Positions 54,062 to 63,757 of a stretch of DNA of 64,000 bases are shown here, one piece after another. The notes below the pieces were generated by a model, which made no database searches, was not told the origin of the DNA, and saw nothing but the letters and a program-made list of their open reading frames with translations. The DNA is from Cyclobacteriaceae bacterium. GTDB taxonomy: Bacteria; Bacteroidota; Bacteroidia; Cytophagales; Cyclobacteriaceae. The DNA is taken from the NCBI GenBank assembly GCA_019638395.1, contig JAHBTX010000001.1, positions 868,001 through 932,000 on the forward strand, read 5' to 3'. The position numbers and the translations under genes are program-made. How positions within the stretch are numbered: position 1 is the stretch's first letter; every line of letters starts with the position of its first letter.

Positions 54062-54942
54062 CCAGTCAGAAGGATTTCCCGAACGTTCTCTTTAATTTTT
54101 TCAGCTAACTCATCGGTAGGTAAATCGTTAATATCTTTTCCGAAAGGATCTTCTATTTCTTCGGCAATCAGCTCAACACTTAACAAAACAAATGTGATCA
54201 GCATGACAATCGGCACGGTGTAATACCCTGAGGTAGTAACAAATGCAAACGGCAGTGTTGTTAAATAAATGAATATAAACTGTTTGATGTACATACTGTA
54301 ATTATAGGGTATAGGCGTATTCTTAATCCGCTCGCAAGCGCCAAGAATATCGGCAAATTCCTTTAGTTCTTTATCTACTAAAAATAGCTGTTCGCCTGTC
54401 AGGTTGCCCGCTTTATATAAGTTGTTAATGCGCACATACATGAGTGATGCTATTCGATTGGGTACATGCTTTACACTGCGCAGGTTGGGTAACAGGTTGG
54501 CGTCCACAATGTCAAACTCATTAAAGTTTACCGTGTTGCGCAAATGCTCTTTGGTAGCAAAAACAAAATTAGGAATCATGCCGGCAAACCAGAGGCGGTT
54601 CTCACGATCGGCTTCAGGAAACATAGCGTTTAATTTATGCGCGAGATTACGGGTATTGTTAACCATACTTCCCCATAACTTGCGGCCTTCCCACCACCTG
54701 TCGTACGATGAATTGGTTCGAAACACCAAAAACAAACCCAACACGATACCCAACAGCGAGTGCATGGAAATAGTGGTGTGGAAATCTTCTTCATGAAACC
54801 GCAAAACATCTAACAGCAGGTAACACAAACCGATCGAAAAAATGCCCATAAAAATAACGGCCGGAGTAAGCGTACGCATCACTCCACGGCTGTAGGCGTG
54901 AAAAATGAGTGAAAACCACTGTTTGGGATTGTATTTTACCAT
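54040..54942 (-). CDS. Bestrophin-family ion channel
   Basis: A 300-residue bestrophin/RFP-TM (UPF0187) protein. The ATG at 54942 opens MVKYNPKQWFSLIFHAYSRG, the standard family start; an upstream TTG is ignored. Several helices are visible (VIFMGIFSIGLCYLLLDVL, PIVMLITFVLLSVELIAEEIEDPFG), with the EEIEDPFG motif near the end that is a family hallmark. Bacterial bestrophins are cation or anion channels in the inner membrane; the ion is unknown. Confidence 0.9.
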   Translation of the reverse strand: MVKYNPKQWFSLIFHAYSRGVMRTLTPAVIFMGIFSIGLCYLLLDVLRFHEEDFHTTISMHSLLGIVLGLFLVFRTNSSYDRWWEGRKLWGSMVNNTRNLAHKLNAMFPEADRENRLWFAGMIPNFVFATKEHLRNTVNFNEFDIVDANLLPNLRSVKHVPNRIASLMYVRINNLYKAGNLTGEQLFLVDKELKEFADILGACERIKNTPIPYNYSMYIKQFIFIYLTTLPFAFVTTSGYYTVPIVMLITFVLLSVELIAEEIEDPFGKDINDLPTDELAEKIKENVREILLTGQPVATE

Positions 54943-55055
54943 AAACGCGAAAAAGCCCACCAATAAACCGATTCAAAAAAAGATTTCAAAATCGCAACCC
55001 CTTTACTGAATTTCCGTTACTTTTATCAAAATAATATCATTTTAATATCACTCTT

Positions 55056-55907
55056 ATGAATACCGAAAAATCCTACTCCCCGCTTTCCGGCTACCTGATG
55101 GTGCTGGTTGTATTGGTTTTTATTCTGGCTGGCAGCGTTGGCGTGCTGGTTGCCCGAAACTTTCATTTGTTTTGGTTTCTGGGTATTGGGTTGTTTTTAA
55201 CGTTTGGTTTTTTCTTTGTTAACCCAAACGATTCGGTTGTGTTGGTTCTTTTTGGCGATTACAAAGGCACTGTTAAAGCAAACGGTTTTTATTGGGTGAA
55301 CCCGTTTTTTAGTCGCAAGAAAATTTCATTGCGGGCCCGGAATTTTGATAGTGAGAAAATCAAGGTAAACGATAAGGTTGGTAACCCGATACAGATTGGA
55401 GTAATTCTAGTGTGGCAGGTTAAAGACACCTTTAAAGCAGCTTTTGAAGTAGATAACTACGAAAACTTTGTGCGCATTCAAAGCGATTCGGCTGTGCGCA
55501 CGCTTGCCGGCACCTATCCATACGATAACTTTGATACGGATGATGAAGTAACCTTACGCTCGGGCCATACCGAAGTAAACCACGCACTGGAAGAAAACCT
55601 GAAAAACAGATTGGAAATTGCCGGCATTCATGTAATTGAAGCCCGCATTGGCTACTTAGCCTATGCCTCAGAAATTGCCGGGGCTATGCTGCGCAGACAA
55701 CAAGCAGCCGCGGTAGTAGCCGCCCGATATAAAATTGTAGAAGGAGCCGTAAGTATGGTACACATGGCGCTTGATCATCTTGCAAAAGAAAATGTTATTC
55801 ATTTAGATGAAGAACGAAAAGCGGCTATGGTTAGTAACCTGATGGTGGTGTTGTGTGGCGATAAAGATGTAAGCCCTGTTGTAAATACCGGTACGTTGCA
55901 TAATTAA
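55056..55907 (+). CDS. SPFH-domain membrane protein (Arc-associated type)
   Basis: A 283-residue protein with two N-terminal helices (about 12-32 and 38-58), a short GLFLTFGFFFVNPNDSVV junction, and an SPFH domain (about 65-240: VKDTFKAAFEVDNYENFVRIQSD, GHTEVNHALEENLKNRLEIAGI). The segment AGAMLRRQQAAAVVAARYKIVEGAVSM is typical of this subgroup. SPFH proteins oligomerise into membrane scaffolds. It is immediately followed by a ribbon-helix-helix gene, a recurrent pairing for this type of SPFH gene. Confidence 0.87.
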   Translation: MNTEKSYSPLSGYLMVLVVLVFILAGSVGVLVARNFHLFWFLGIGLFLTFGFFFVNPNDSVVLVLFGDYKGTVKANGFYWVNPFFSRKKISLRARNFDSEKIKVNDKVGNPIQIGVILVWQVKDTFKAAFEVDNYENFVRIQSDSAVRTLAGTYPYDNFDTDDEVTLRSGHTEVNHALEENLKNRLEIAGIHVIEARIGYLAYASEIAGAMLRRQQAAAVVAARYKIVEGAVSMVHMALDHLAKENVIHLDEERKAAMVSNLMVVLCGDKDVSPVVNTGTLHN

Positions 55908-55908
55908 C

Positions 55909-56064
55909 ATGGCCGATAAAAAACCTTTTGTATTGCGGCTCGACCCTGAGCTTCTGAAGGCCGTAGAAAAATGGGCCAGCGATGAATTCAGAAGTACAAA
56001 CGGCCAGTTGGAGTGGATTATTAGCAAAGCACTAAAGGAAGCCGGGCGCTTAAAGCAAAAATAG
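55909..56064 (+). CDS. Arc-like ribbon-helix-helix DNA-binding protein (51 residues)
   Basis: A 52-codon frame starting 1 base after the SPFH stop. It opens with a beta strand KPFVLRLDPELLKAVEKWA and continues into STNGQLEWIISKALKEAGR, the pattern of the Arc/MetJ-like ribbon-helix-helix fold, which binds DNA as a dimer. Its length is right for a minimal Arc domain. The tight junction suggests one transcript with the SPFH gene; a regulatory or partner role is inferred. Confidence 0.8.
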   Translation: MADKKPFVLRLDPELLKAVEKWASDEFRSTNGQLEWIISKALKEAGRLKQK

Positions 56065-56120
56065 CACTTGTCCGTAATGTGGTTATTGTCGTATTTGGCA
56101 ACTCTAAAATCTTACAAACC

Positions 56121-56879
56121 ATGTTACGGACATTGTTAGTGTTGATGGTGCTTCCGGTTGTCTGCAGCGCGCAAACCGACTATGTAATTACCACCAAAGC
56201 CGATACCCTGCGGGGTGAAATTCGGTTGCTTACTTACGATAACATTGACCGGATACAAATAAATACCGGCAAAAAAAAAGAAATGCTTACCGCCTTGCAG
56301 GTACTTGCAGTCTATCACGAAGAAAAATTTTATAAACCAATTCAATACGACAAGCGCGTGCTCATGATGCAGCAAATTAAAAACGGGTACCTGAGTTTAC
56401 TGGCGTTTCGTATGCCCAACCAAACCACTTTTGATGGTCGCTTTCTTTTTCGATTGGATGGTAAGCACATGGAAGTACCCAACCTGGCATTTAAAAAAAT
56501 AATGGCCACCTACCTGGAAGGCTGCGCAGACGTGAGCACGAAAGTTAAAAATGGGGAATTGGGCAAAAAGGAATTGGAACAAATACTGGATGAATATAAT
56601 ACCTGTATGGCATCGACTAAACCTACCGAGCCTGAACCCTCGCCTAAACTAGTTGTAAACGATCTGGTAATCGCCATTCAAAACCTGAAACAAAAGCTTA
56701 CCGCGCAGGAATTTACCAGCAAGAAAGATGCACTTGATTTATTAACCGATCTGGAACAAAAAGCCGGGCGCAACGAAGTTATACCTAATTACCTGCTGGA
56801 AGGATTAAAATCTTATCTCGCTCCGGTGGCATCGGCTCAAGTTGAGTTGGAAACCGTTTTGCAATTACTGAAGAAATGA
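56121..56879 (+). CDS. Secreted hypothetical protein
   Basis: A 252-residue exported protein. The ATG at 56121 gives a signal peptide (LRTLLVLMVLPVVCSAQ); an upstream start at 56079 would disrupt it. The N-terminal half is beta-rich (TDYVITTKADTLRGEIRLL, ITTKADTLRG repeats like CarboxypepD-adjacent surface proteins), the C-terminal half is helical. I recognise no named family. It overlaps the DoxX gene stop by 15 bases in convergent orientation. Confidence 0.7.
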   Translation: MLRTLLVLMVLPVVCSAQTDYVITTKADTLRGEIRLLTYDNIDRIQINTGKKKEMLTALQVLAVYHEEKFYKPIQYDKRVLMMQQIKNGYLSLLAFRMPNQTTFDGRFLFRLDGKHMEVPNLAFKKIMATYLEGCADVSTKVKNGELGKKELEQILDEYNTCMASTKPTEPEPSPKLVVNDLVIAIQNLKQKLTAQEFTSKKDALDLLTDLEQKAGRNEVIPNYLLEGLKSYLAPVASAQVELETVLQLLKK

Positions 56880-57269
56880 GGGCAAGAACTTCCGTAAAAC
56901 GGTCGGTATAGTTTGTCTGCTTTTCCAAAAGGAATAAAGCGTACAGATTAAAACAATAAGCGCATAAATAAAAAGTTGTCCGCCATCGCCCTGCACTTCA
57001 ATACCCAGCAAGGTTACGTGCATACCTAATGCACCAACCATTAGCCCGATACCAAGGATTGACCCAAGCCAGATAGTTGCCGGAATAAATAACATTACCG
57101 AAGCCACCAATTCCAGAAAACCTACCAGCCAACGGCCCCAGGGTTCGATACCCACAGTGGAAAATATAAACACCGACTCCGGTGCAGCACTAAACTTAAA
57201 GTAAAGTGTTTGTACTAAAATAACGGCCGCCACAATACGGGCTATCCAAAACAAAACGGATGTTTTCAT
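56865..57269 (-). CDS. DoxX family protein
   Basis: A 134-residue membrane protein with about four helices (WIARIVAAVILVQTLYFKFSA, RWLVGFLELVASVMLFIPAT, SILGIGLMVGALGMHVTLLG, LFIYALIVLICTLYSFW). The pattern and length fit DoxX, a family of quinol oxidase-like or thiosulfate-related membrane proteins whose common reaction is not settled. It is a single gene convergent with the previous one. Confidence 0.82.
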   Translation of the reverse strand: MKTSVLFWIARIVAAVILVQTLYFKFSAAPESVFIFSTVGIEPWGRWLVGFLELVASVMLFIPATIWLGSILGIGLMVGALGMHVTLLGIEVQGDGGQLFIYALIVLICTLYSFWKSRQTIPTVLRKFLPSFLQ

Positions 57270-57351
57270 TTATTTAAAATTAATAAAGCTATTTACGGGT
57301 AGCTATGCGAAAAGATTGTCAACTGTAAGACAAGTCACAAACCTTTCTGTT

Positions 57352-57359
57352 TATTTTTG
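57352..57359 (+). promoter_or_regulatory. Candidate -7 promoter element for the NmrA-like gene
   Basis: TATTTTTG matches TAnnTTTG exactly, and transcription would start about 15 bases before the ATG at 57378. No clear -33 element is present. Confidence 0.35.
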
Positions 57360-57377
57360 AAGTTGTTCAAAAGTAAG

Positions 57378-58235
57378 ATGAAGAAAATTGCAGTAATAGG
57401 TGCCACCGGTATGTTGGGTTGGCCGGTGGCAAAGGCTTTGGCCGATGCCGGTTTTGCTGTTACCGCGCTAAGCCGAAATCTGAAATCAAATCGTAAACAT
57501 CCAAATGTAAACTGGATGTCGGGCGATTTAAATAATCCAGATTCTATTCGAAAACTTTTAGAAGGCAACGATGCCGTACACCTCAACCTTTCTGTAAAAC
57601 AGCATGAAAAGCAAACAGATTGGCATGCTGAAGAGCACGGTTTGGAAAATCTTTTACGAATTGCACAGGAAGTCAACCTCAAACACGTTTCTTACCTATC
57701 GTCTTTAATTATGAACTACCAGGGTGTGAATGGTTTTGATTGGTGGGTTTTTCGGTTGAAGCAACGCGCGGTGGAAAACATTCGCCATTCAGGGATAAGT
57801 GCCTCCATCTTCTATCCCTCCACATTTATGGAAACCCTGGTGCATCAATATAAAGCCGGGCCATTTATGTTGTTAGCTGGTGAATCGAAACACAAACAAT
57901 ACTTTATTGCTGCTGATGATTACGCACAACAAGTTGTTCAATCGTACAGGCAGTTGAATACAGGTTTCCGAGAATACATCATTCAAGGGCCACAAGCCCT
58001 TACTACCGATGAGGCTGTAACTATCTTTAAGCAAAACACAGCCGCTAAACTAATAACCTTACGGGCCCCACTAGGGTTGATAAAGTTCTATGGTCGCTTT
58101 ATTCAAAAAATGAATTATGGTTATCACATTCTGGAAGCGTTAAATAATTACCCGGAAAAATTCGAGGGCGAAAACACCTGGCAACAATTGGGTAAACCAA
58201 AAATTACTATTGAAGCATTCAGTAAGCGTAATTAA
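57378..58235 (+). CDS. NmrA/NAD(P)H-binding family protein
   Basis: A 285-residue short-chain-type protein of the NmrA/atypical SDR group. The nucleotide-binding motif is GATGMLGWPVA just after the start (ATG at 57378, which leaves MKKIAVIGATG at the N-terminus). A catalytic Tyr-x-x-x-Lys is not evident, which fits regulatory or binding roles. It overlaps the DUF3667 gene by 4 bases at the convergent ends. Confidence 0.85.
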   Translation: MKKIAVIGATGMLGWPVAKALADAGFAVTALSRNLKSNRKHPNVNWMSGDLNNPDSIRKLLEGNDAVHLNLSVKQHEKQTDWHAEEHGLENLLRIAQEVNLKHVSYLSSLIMNYQGVNGFDWWVFRLKQRAVENIRHSGISASIFYPSTFMETLVHQYKAGPFMLLAGESKHKQYFIAADDYAQQVVQSYRQLNTGFREYIIQGPQALTTDEAVTIFKQNTAAKLITLRAPLGLIKFYGRFIQKMNYGYHILEALNNYPEKFEGENTWQQLGKPKITIEAFSKRN

Positions 58236-59029
58236 TTGTTGGATGGTCTGATCATTTCGAATAATTCAGGATTTAAAAGCACTACGATTACTCCCACAAT
58301 AATTCCAATAATCGTAAATGTTATTTGCGCCAAAATATAAATTCCTAACCCTTTTAGGAAGGCCTTAATTCTATTTTGATATGTGAACATATCGGCATAA
58401 GCAAAACCAAAATAACCGAAGCTGACAACTAACTGAATCCACGCTGGAATAAATTTTCCCAAAATAGAATAGGATAGTAAGCTCAGAATGCTAATCCAAT
58501 AAATGTGACCAAGTGTATAAAAAGGAAGTACCGTATGCTCAATAAAATTAAGATTGCTTTTTCTGAAAAAAAGATACCGCGAATAAAAAGCCTGAATGGG
58601 AACAATTGCAAACGAAACCAATTTCATGTTCTCTGAAACAACTTTCATCAACTCTTCCATAAATTTCTCCTGGCCGGTACCCGGCTTAGGTGGTGCTTGC
58701 ATACTTGCTCCTGCCGAGTTTTTCATAAAGTCAACCATATTAACACCCAGCAAACTTGCAATCAGGTACATGAGGGTTATGGTTAAAAAGAAATACCCCA
58801 CCGGGCCGTAGTAAGCAACCCGGTTACGTTCAATGAATTTTAGCGAAGCCTTTCCCGGCCGGATAGTTAAATCGCGCAGCGTGCGCGGAAACATTCCATC
58901 GAAGCCATAGATGCGGGCCCAGAAATCGTTCCAGCCTTCGCGCAACGTTAAACGCTTTACCGTGGCACGCTGGCCGCAATTTGAACAATAAGCACCGGTA
59001 ACATCGGCACCACAGTTTACGCAAGGCAT
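58232..59029 (-). CDS. DUF3667 domain-containing membrane protein
   Basis: A 265-residue protein with an N-terminal zinc-ribbon-like pair of cysteine knuckles (CVNCGADVTGAYCSNCGQR) and then about four to five hydrophobic helices, a layout typical of DUF3667 in Bacteroidota. No function is known for this family. It lies 42 bases downstream of the LytR-like gene and could be co-transcribed with it. Confidence 0.87.
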   Translation of the reverse strand: MPCVNCGADVTGAYCSNCGQRATVKRLTLREGWNDFWARIYGFDGMFPRTLRDLTIRPGKASLKFIERNRVAYYGPVGYFFLTITLMYLIASLLGVNMVDFMKNSAGASMQAPPKPGTGQEKFMEELMKVVSENMKLVSFAIVPIQAFYSRYLFFRKSNLNFIEHTVLPFYTLGHIYWISILSLLSYSILGKFIPAWIQLVVSFGYFGFAYADMFTYQNRIKAFLKGLGIYILAQITFTIIGIIVGVIVVLLNPELFEMIRPSNN

Positions 59030-59070
59030 AGGTTAGGATTGTAAGCCGGTGGAAATATCGAAGTAAGTTT

Positions 59071-59826
59071 CTACTTATCCAACCAGTCCTTAAATTCTTG
59101 TACGCGTTCGCGGGCTACAATTACATCATCGTCATCGCTTGTTTTAAGAACCAGTTTAATCCGGCTATTGGTGTGGCTGATCATATCTTTAATGGCATCA
59201 ACCCTCACAATGTATTTACGATTGATCCGAAAATACCGGGTCGGATCGAGCAGACCATCCAGTTGGTCGAGAGTAAAATCAAGAATGTGTTTTCGTCCGT
59301 CTGTGGTTTGGGCAAAGGTTGTTTTCTCCAGACTGAAGAAAAATAAAATCACTCCTACTTCAATAGATTTTAAATGCTCCCCTACTTTCACCACAAACCG
59401 TTCTTTATATTTTTTGGTCAGCATCTGCATAGCATAGCTTATGCTTTCCATCATTTTATCAGGCGAAGGTTTACCGGTTAGGTTTTCGTATTTGTTAAAT
59501 GCGGCCCGCAATTCATCGGCAGCAATAGGTTTTAATAAATATTCAATGCTGTTTACTTTAAAAGCTTTCAGTGCATACTCGTTGTAAGCGGTTGTAAAAA
59601 TTACCGGAGCGTTAACTGTAATCTTTTCAAAAATCTGAAAACTCAATCCATCGGCTAATTGAATATCCATAAAGATTATATCCGGGGTTGGGTTTTTACT
59701 AAGCCACTCTACACTGCGTGTAATCGTATCAAACTGGCCCACGATGGTAACCTGCCGTTGTTCTTTCACTAACGAAATTAATCGTTCGGCTGCGTGCGGT
59801 TCGTCTTCAATAACCAGGATATTCAC
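59071..59826 (-). CDS. LytTR-family response regulator
   Basis: A 251-residue response regulator starting at GTG (59826). The receiver domain has the acidic pocket ED near residue 7 and the phosphoacceptor Asp54 in IIFMDIQLADG. The C-terminal LytTR DNA-binding domain (about 140-250) carries RYFRINRKYIVRVDAI. It is 5 bases downstream of the sensor kinase, forming a LytS/LytR-type pair. Confidence 0.94.
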   Translation of the reverse strand: MNILVIEDEPHAAERLISLVKEQRQVTIVGQFDTITRSVEWLSKNPTPDIIFMDIQLADGLSFQIFEKITVNAPVIFTTAYNEYALKAFKVNSIEYLLKPIAADELRAAFNKYENLTGKPSPDKMMESISYAMQMLTKKYKERFVVKVGEHLKSIEVGVILFFFSLEKTTFAQTTDGRKHILDFTLDQLDGLLDPTRYFRINRKYIVRVDAIKDMISHTNSRIKLVLKTSDDDDVIVARERVQEFKDWLDK

Positions 59827-59831
59827 AAAAA

Positions 59832-60857
59832 CTAATTTGGTATGATAGGTATAATAACTTTAAATGTATGTGTACTTTCTTCTACCCGCACTGCCATTGA
59901 ACTTAGAAAGCCATAACGTCTTTTAATATTTTCTAAACCTGCTCCGGTGGATTCATCAGTTGGAATAGCTCTTTTCTGCAAGTTGTTTGCTACCACCAAA
60001 CAGGCTTCTTCTTTATAAATCCGAATGGTGAGCGGTTGCTCCTCGGCTATTATATTATGTTTGATAGCATTTTCAACCAACATCTGTAGTACCAGTGGCG
60101 CTACCAGTCCATCGGAATTTACATCTACCTGCAGTTTCAGCTTTTCGCCAAACCGAATTTGTTGCAGAAATAAATAAGCATGCAAAAACTCAAGTTCTTC
60201 TGCCAGCGGAACCAATTCTTTATCGCGCGTGCTGAGTACATAGCGATATACCGCAGAAAGTTGTTTAATGAATTTTACTGCCTTATCCTGATCTTGATAA
60301 ACAAGATTGGTTAACGCATTCAGGCTATTAAACAGAAAGTGCGGATTAACCTGGCTGCGCAAACTATTAAACTGCGCTTCCATATTTTCTTTTTTCAACC
60401 GTTCCGCTTCCACGGCACTCGCACGCCAGTTTAATAAGAACGAGCGGCCCGTCATAAACATGGTAATAATTAAAGTGATAACAATGGTTGAATAGAAGGT
60501 GCCGTTCATCATATCGCCCAGTTGAAAACCAAAAGCATAATGAAACGTGTAGATTATAGCGAGTACTGCCGCGATGGTATAAAGCGTCATGCCAATCAAT
60601 CCGGCAAGTAAACGTTTTACAGGTTGTTGGTGCCATGAAAACAGATTGTCCAACCATTGCGACACAAATGCATTACCAAACCACAATGCAACCCAAATGC
60701 TTCCGGTAAAAGCACTGATCCAGAAATAAGCACTTACCCGTTGGCAACAACCCCGCCATATAAACCAACTCATAACAAAACCTGCCACCACCACTCCCAC
60801 TAAGGTGCGTAGATTCTTTTTAATGAAAGTACGAAGGGATGGAATGTGCAGGTTCAT
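59832..60857 (-). CDS. Sensor histidine kinase (LytS/YehU family)
   Basis: A 341-residue membrane histidine kinase. About four hydrophobic helices (about 18-140) form the sensor. The His_kinase domain has the phosphoacceptor QVNPHFLFNSLNALTNLV (His173), and the C-terminal ATPase has the N-box VENAIKHN and GAGLENIKRRYG. It signals to the LytTR regulator next to it; the stimulus is unknown. Confidence 0.94.
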   Translation of the reverse strand: MNLHIPSLRTFIKKNLRTLVGVVVAGFVMSWFIWRGCCQRVSAYFWISAFTGSIWVALWFGNAFVSQWLDNLFSWHQQPVKRLLAGLIGMTLYTIAAVLAIIYTFHYAFGFQLGDMMNGTFYSTIVITLIITMFMTGRSFLLNWRASAVEAERLKKENMEAQFNSLRSQVNPHFLFNSLNALTNLVYQDQDKAVKFIKQLSAVYRYVLSTRDKELVPLAEELEFLHAYLFLQQIRFGEKLKLQVDVNSDGLVAPLVLQMLVENAIKHNIIAEEQPLTIRIYKEEACLVVANNLQKRAIPTDESTGAGLENIKRRYGFLSSMAVRVEESTHTFKVIIPIIPN

Positions 60858-60913
60858 GCTAAAGTTTGCTTAAATATAAGTTGATCATAACAGTTTGCAA
60901 TCAACCCATCATT

Positions 60914-61546
60914 CTATTTACACTGTTTGAGTAGTTCCATGGTCATCTCTTTACCCCAAACAGGTGCTAATGGGTTATCGGATTTATGTGTATCAAATTG
61001 CTGCAGTGCCTTGTTAGCTAACCCGCAAGCTTCGGTTGTGGGAGATCCAAAAAATTGCGCGGTACCAAATTGCATTTGGGCCATCAAAGCTTGTGCCCGT
61101 GGGTTATTCGGATTGATGCCCAATGCTTTTCCAAAACTCTGGAATGCCATACCGGAATATTGTTGACCGCGTGTTGCCGGATCGACCGTTATGCGGATCA
61201 TGTGCACGAAACCCTCCAGCGCAATTAATTCCGATTCGGTAGGTGCAATAGCCTTTCCTTTTTCAACGGCTGCCAATGCCAGGTTCAGGTAGCTATCTTT
61301 TTTACCTCCATCGTTTTCGTTTGTAGCCAGCATCAAATTCCCGAATGCACTGTAGTAGTAAGGTTCCCATTTTGTTTTTTCTGCAAGCGCAATCCGATCC
61401 AATGCATTGATGGCTGCCTGATACTCTTCGGTAGTTTTAGCCGTATAAACCGTGTGAATGTGTTTGGTCATTTGCTCCGTGTATTTGTCGGAAGCAAATG
61501 TTGAAGCTGAAATAAGAAGTGCGCAAAGGAAGGTTAGTGTTTTCAT
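60914..61546 (-). CDS. Secreted helical-repeat (TPR-like) protein
   Basis: A 210-residue exported protein. The ATG at 61546 gives a signal peptide (TLTFLCALLISASTFA); the upstream ATG at 61567 adds a KLKTKI leader. The body is helical with TPR-like pairs (AINALDRIALAEKTKWEPYYY, NPNNPRAQALMAQMQFG). The function is unknown. It lies between a TonB receptor and the LytS/LytR genes on the same strand. Confidence 0.75.
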   Translation of the reverse strand: MKTLTFLCALLISASTFASDKYTEQMTKHIHTVYTAKTTEEYQAAINALDRIALAEKTKWEPYYYSAFGNLMLATNENDGGKKDSYLNLALAAVEKGKAIAPTESELIALEGFVHMIRITVDPATRGQQYSGMAFQSFGKALGINPNNPRAQALMAQMQFGTAQFFGSPTTEACGLANKALQQFDTHKSDNPLAPVWGKEMTMELLKQCK

Positions 61547-61597
61547 GATTTTTGTTTTTAGTTTCATTGAATTTAGAATTTGGAGCGAGGTATTGAC

Positions 61598-63757
61598 TCA
61601 GAGATTAGGTAATTGATTAACTGATTTATTTTTACTTAGCGTGATAAACACACCTATAAATAAAAACCGATTGGCGGCTTGGCGAACAGCCCTGCTTTCG
61701 TAATGGCCTTGAGCATTGGTTGAAGTACTATACTGATACCCGAAAATATTATCGCGCCCCAGCAAGTTGGTGCATGACATGTAAACAATCAGGTTGTTCT
61801 TGGGCAGGTAGGCAAGGTTTGCACTTAAATCATGATAGGCCGGTGTGCGGTCTTTATGAAACTCACCTACGGCTCGGTTTGGATTGTGGTAGGGCCTGCC
61901 GCTGGCAAAACTATAGGTAAGACCAACCTGCGATTTCATCTTACTAAGAAAATGTTTATACACTGCCGAAAAATTATGAGCCGATGCAAATGCCGGAGTT
62001 GCTACGAAAGGAAAATTGAGGTAGGAACGTTTGGTATCCAGAAAAGAATACGAAAGCCAATAATCTGCATTCTTTATAGTCTCACTATCGCGCCAGAAAA
62101 GTTCTATGCCGCGTGCAAAGCCAGTACCTGAATTTGAAATGAGTTGTGGATTAGCAGTATCAAACTTCACCAAATTGCGGTATTCTTTCTGATATGCTTC
62201 AATGCGAAATGTTTTACGGTTTGTAATTACCTGGTAGTTTATAATATAATGTTGTGCCGTTTCCGGATTCATTTGTGTATTCATGCGCAGGTATTGGTTC
62301 TGTGCCGATTGTGTAAACGATCCGTAGGCTATTGAAAACTGACCTTGCTTGCCGGGTTTGTAAGCAAGTGAAAGTCGAGGACTTAAGGTGGCGGATTGAT
62401 TCAGATTCACATATTCAAATCGGCCACCTGCCTTTGCTACAACTTTGTTGCTGATATAGTATTCACCTTCGGCAAATGTAGCCGACAACATTTCGCTAAA
62501 CGAAAGTTCTTCGCTGCCGCCCAACACTTCGTTGTAACGGGCAGCTTCGTAGTGACGATGAATGATTTCGCTACCGATTCTGATTTCGAGTTGATCGGAT
62601 ACAGAATGCTCAGCCACAAGTTTTGTATGAATACCAGTTTCTGTTTCGCCCATCGGTTTATCATCAACGCGTACATCATTTTGATTGTACGAATACGAAG
62701 CCCCGCCCCGCAACGTCCATGTACCAAGCGCTTGCTGATACGAGGCATTACCATACCGATAGCGGTTGATGAGATCAAATTTTTGTTTGACAATTGGATT
62801 TAGAATATCGTGATTGAACAACGAGAATGAAGATTGATTGAAGTTGACGAAGAATTTGAACATACCGGTTTTGCCCACCTGCTGCCGATACGCGGCACTG
62901 CTCTCGAAAGATTCCGGTGCTTTAGTCCAATCTACAAGTTGATTGATTAGCCCGAAGTAAGGTTGAACATTGGTGTATTGCACTTTACCCGAAACCGAAG
63001 CCCGATCCCAAACCTGAGTATGCGCTACATCGGCACCCACCGAAAAAATGCCAATGTCAGTTTGATTCATCTCGGCTTTGTCTTTCGATGTAAGTACCAA
63101 TGCCGATGAAAGCGCCTGGCCATATTCAGCCGAATAGCCACCCGTACTAAAGCTTGTGCCTTTAAACATGAAAGGAAGAAATCTTCCGCGCGAAGGTGTA
63201 TTGGGTGCTGCCGGCCCATACGCATCCAACACCACCATGCCATCGATAAACGTGCGTGCTTCAGAGCCATCGCCACCGCGTACAAAAAGGCGACCGCTCT
63301 CACCCACTTTTTGTGTACCGGGCAATGTGTTTAATGCTCCGGCAATGTCGGCAGTAGCTCCGGCCGTCATGGCAATATCAACTGGTTTTAAAATGGTTCT
63401 GCGTTTTTCTTCACCAGCAGTAAACGAACCAGCCGAAATCACCACACCATCCAGTTGATTGATTTCTTCTTTTAGTGTGGCTACTATGGTAATGTCTTTG
63501 CCTGAAAGTTCAACCACTTGTTCAAAGTGTTTGAACCCCACGAACGTGATGAGCAATGTTTGCGGGCCCTTCTCTTCCGACACAAACGAAAATGTACCGT
63601 CCACTCCTGAGCTCGTGCCATCATACGAATCTTTAATCAGTACATTGGCTCCGGGAATTGGTTCACCAGTTGCATCGGTAACCTTGCCGGTAATTCGGGT
63701 TTGACTGAAAGCCGGAATCAGGATAGCGAAAAGAACAAGAGTGGTTAGTGCCTTCAT
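61598..63757 (-). CDS. TonB-dependent receptor
   Basis: A 719-residue TonB-dependent receptor with signal peptide ending IPAFSQ. A carboxypeptidase-regulatory-like domain (about 20-100, TGKVTDATGEPIPGANVLI) precedes the plug (about 115-225, LPGTQKVGESGRLFVRGGDGS) and a barrel. There is no SusD or DUF4249 partner adjacent; the next downstream gene is a TPR-like secreted protein. The substrate is unknown. Confidence 0.92.
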   Translation of the reverse strand: MKALTTLVLFAILIPAFSQTRITGKVTDATGEPIPGANVLIKDSYDGTSSGVDGTFSFVSEEKGPQTLLITFVGFKHFEQVVELSGKDITIVATLKEEINQLDGVVISAGSFTAGEEKRRTILKPVDIAMTAGATADIAGALNTLPGTQKVGESGRLFVRGGDGSEARTFIDGMVVLDAYGPAAPNTPSRGRFLPFMFKGTSFSTGGYSAEYGQALSSALVLTSKDKAEMNQTDIGIFSVGADVAHTQVWDRASVSGKVQYTNVQPYFGLINQLVDWTKAPESFESSAAYRQQVGKTGMFKFFVNFNQSSFSLFNHDILNPIVKQKFDLINRYRYGNASYQQALGTWTLRGGASYSYNQNDVRVDDKPMGETETGIHTKLVAEHSVSDQLEIRIGSEIIHRHYEAARYNEVLGGSEELSFSEMLSATFAEGEYYISNKVVAKAGGRFEYVNLNQSATLSPRLSLAYKPGKQGQFSIAYGSFTQSAQNQYLRMNTQMNPETAQHYIINYQVITNRKTFRIEAYQKEYRNLVKFDTANPQLISNSGTGFARGIELFWRDSETIKNADYWLSYSFLDTKRSYLNFPFVATPAFASAHNFSAVYKHFLSKMKSQVGLTYSFASGRPYHNPNRAVGEFHKDRTPAYHDLSANLAYLPKNNLIVYMSCTNLLGRDNIFGYQYSTSTNAQGHYESRAVRQAANRFLFIGVFITLSKNKSVNQLPNL

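Noticed and set aside
62396-62803. Plus-strand 135-codon frame inside the last TonB receptor
   Set aside because: Antisense to the receptor's barrel region, with no domain match.
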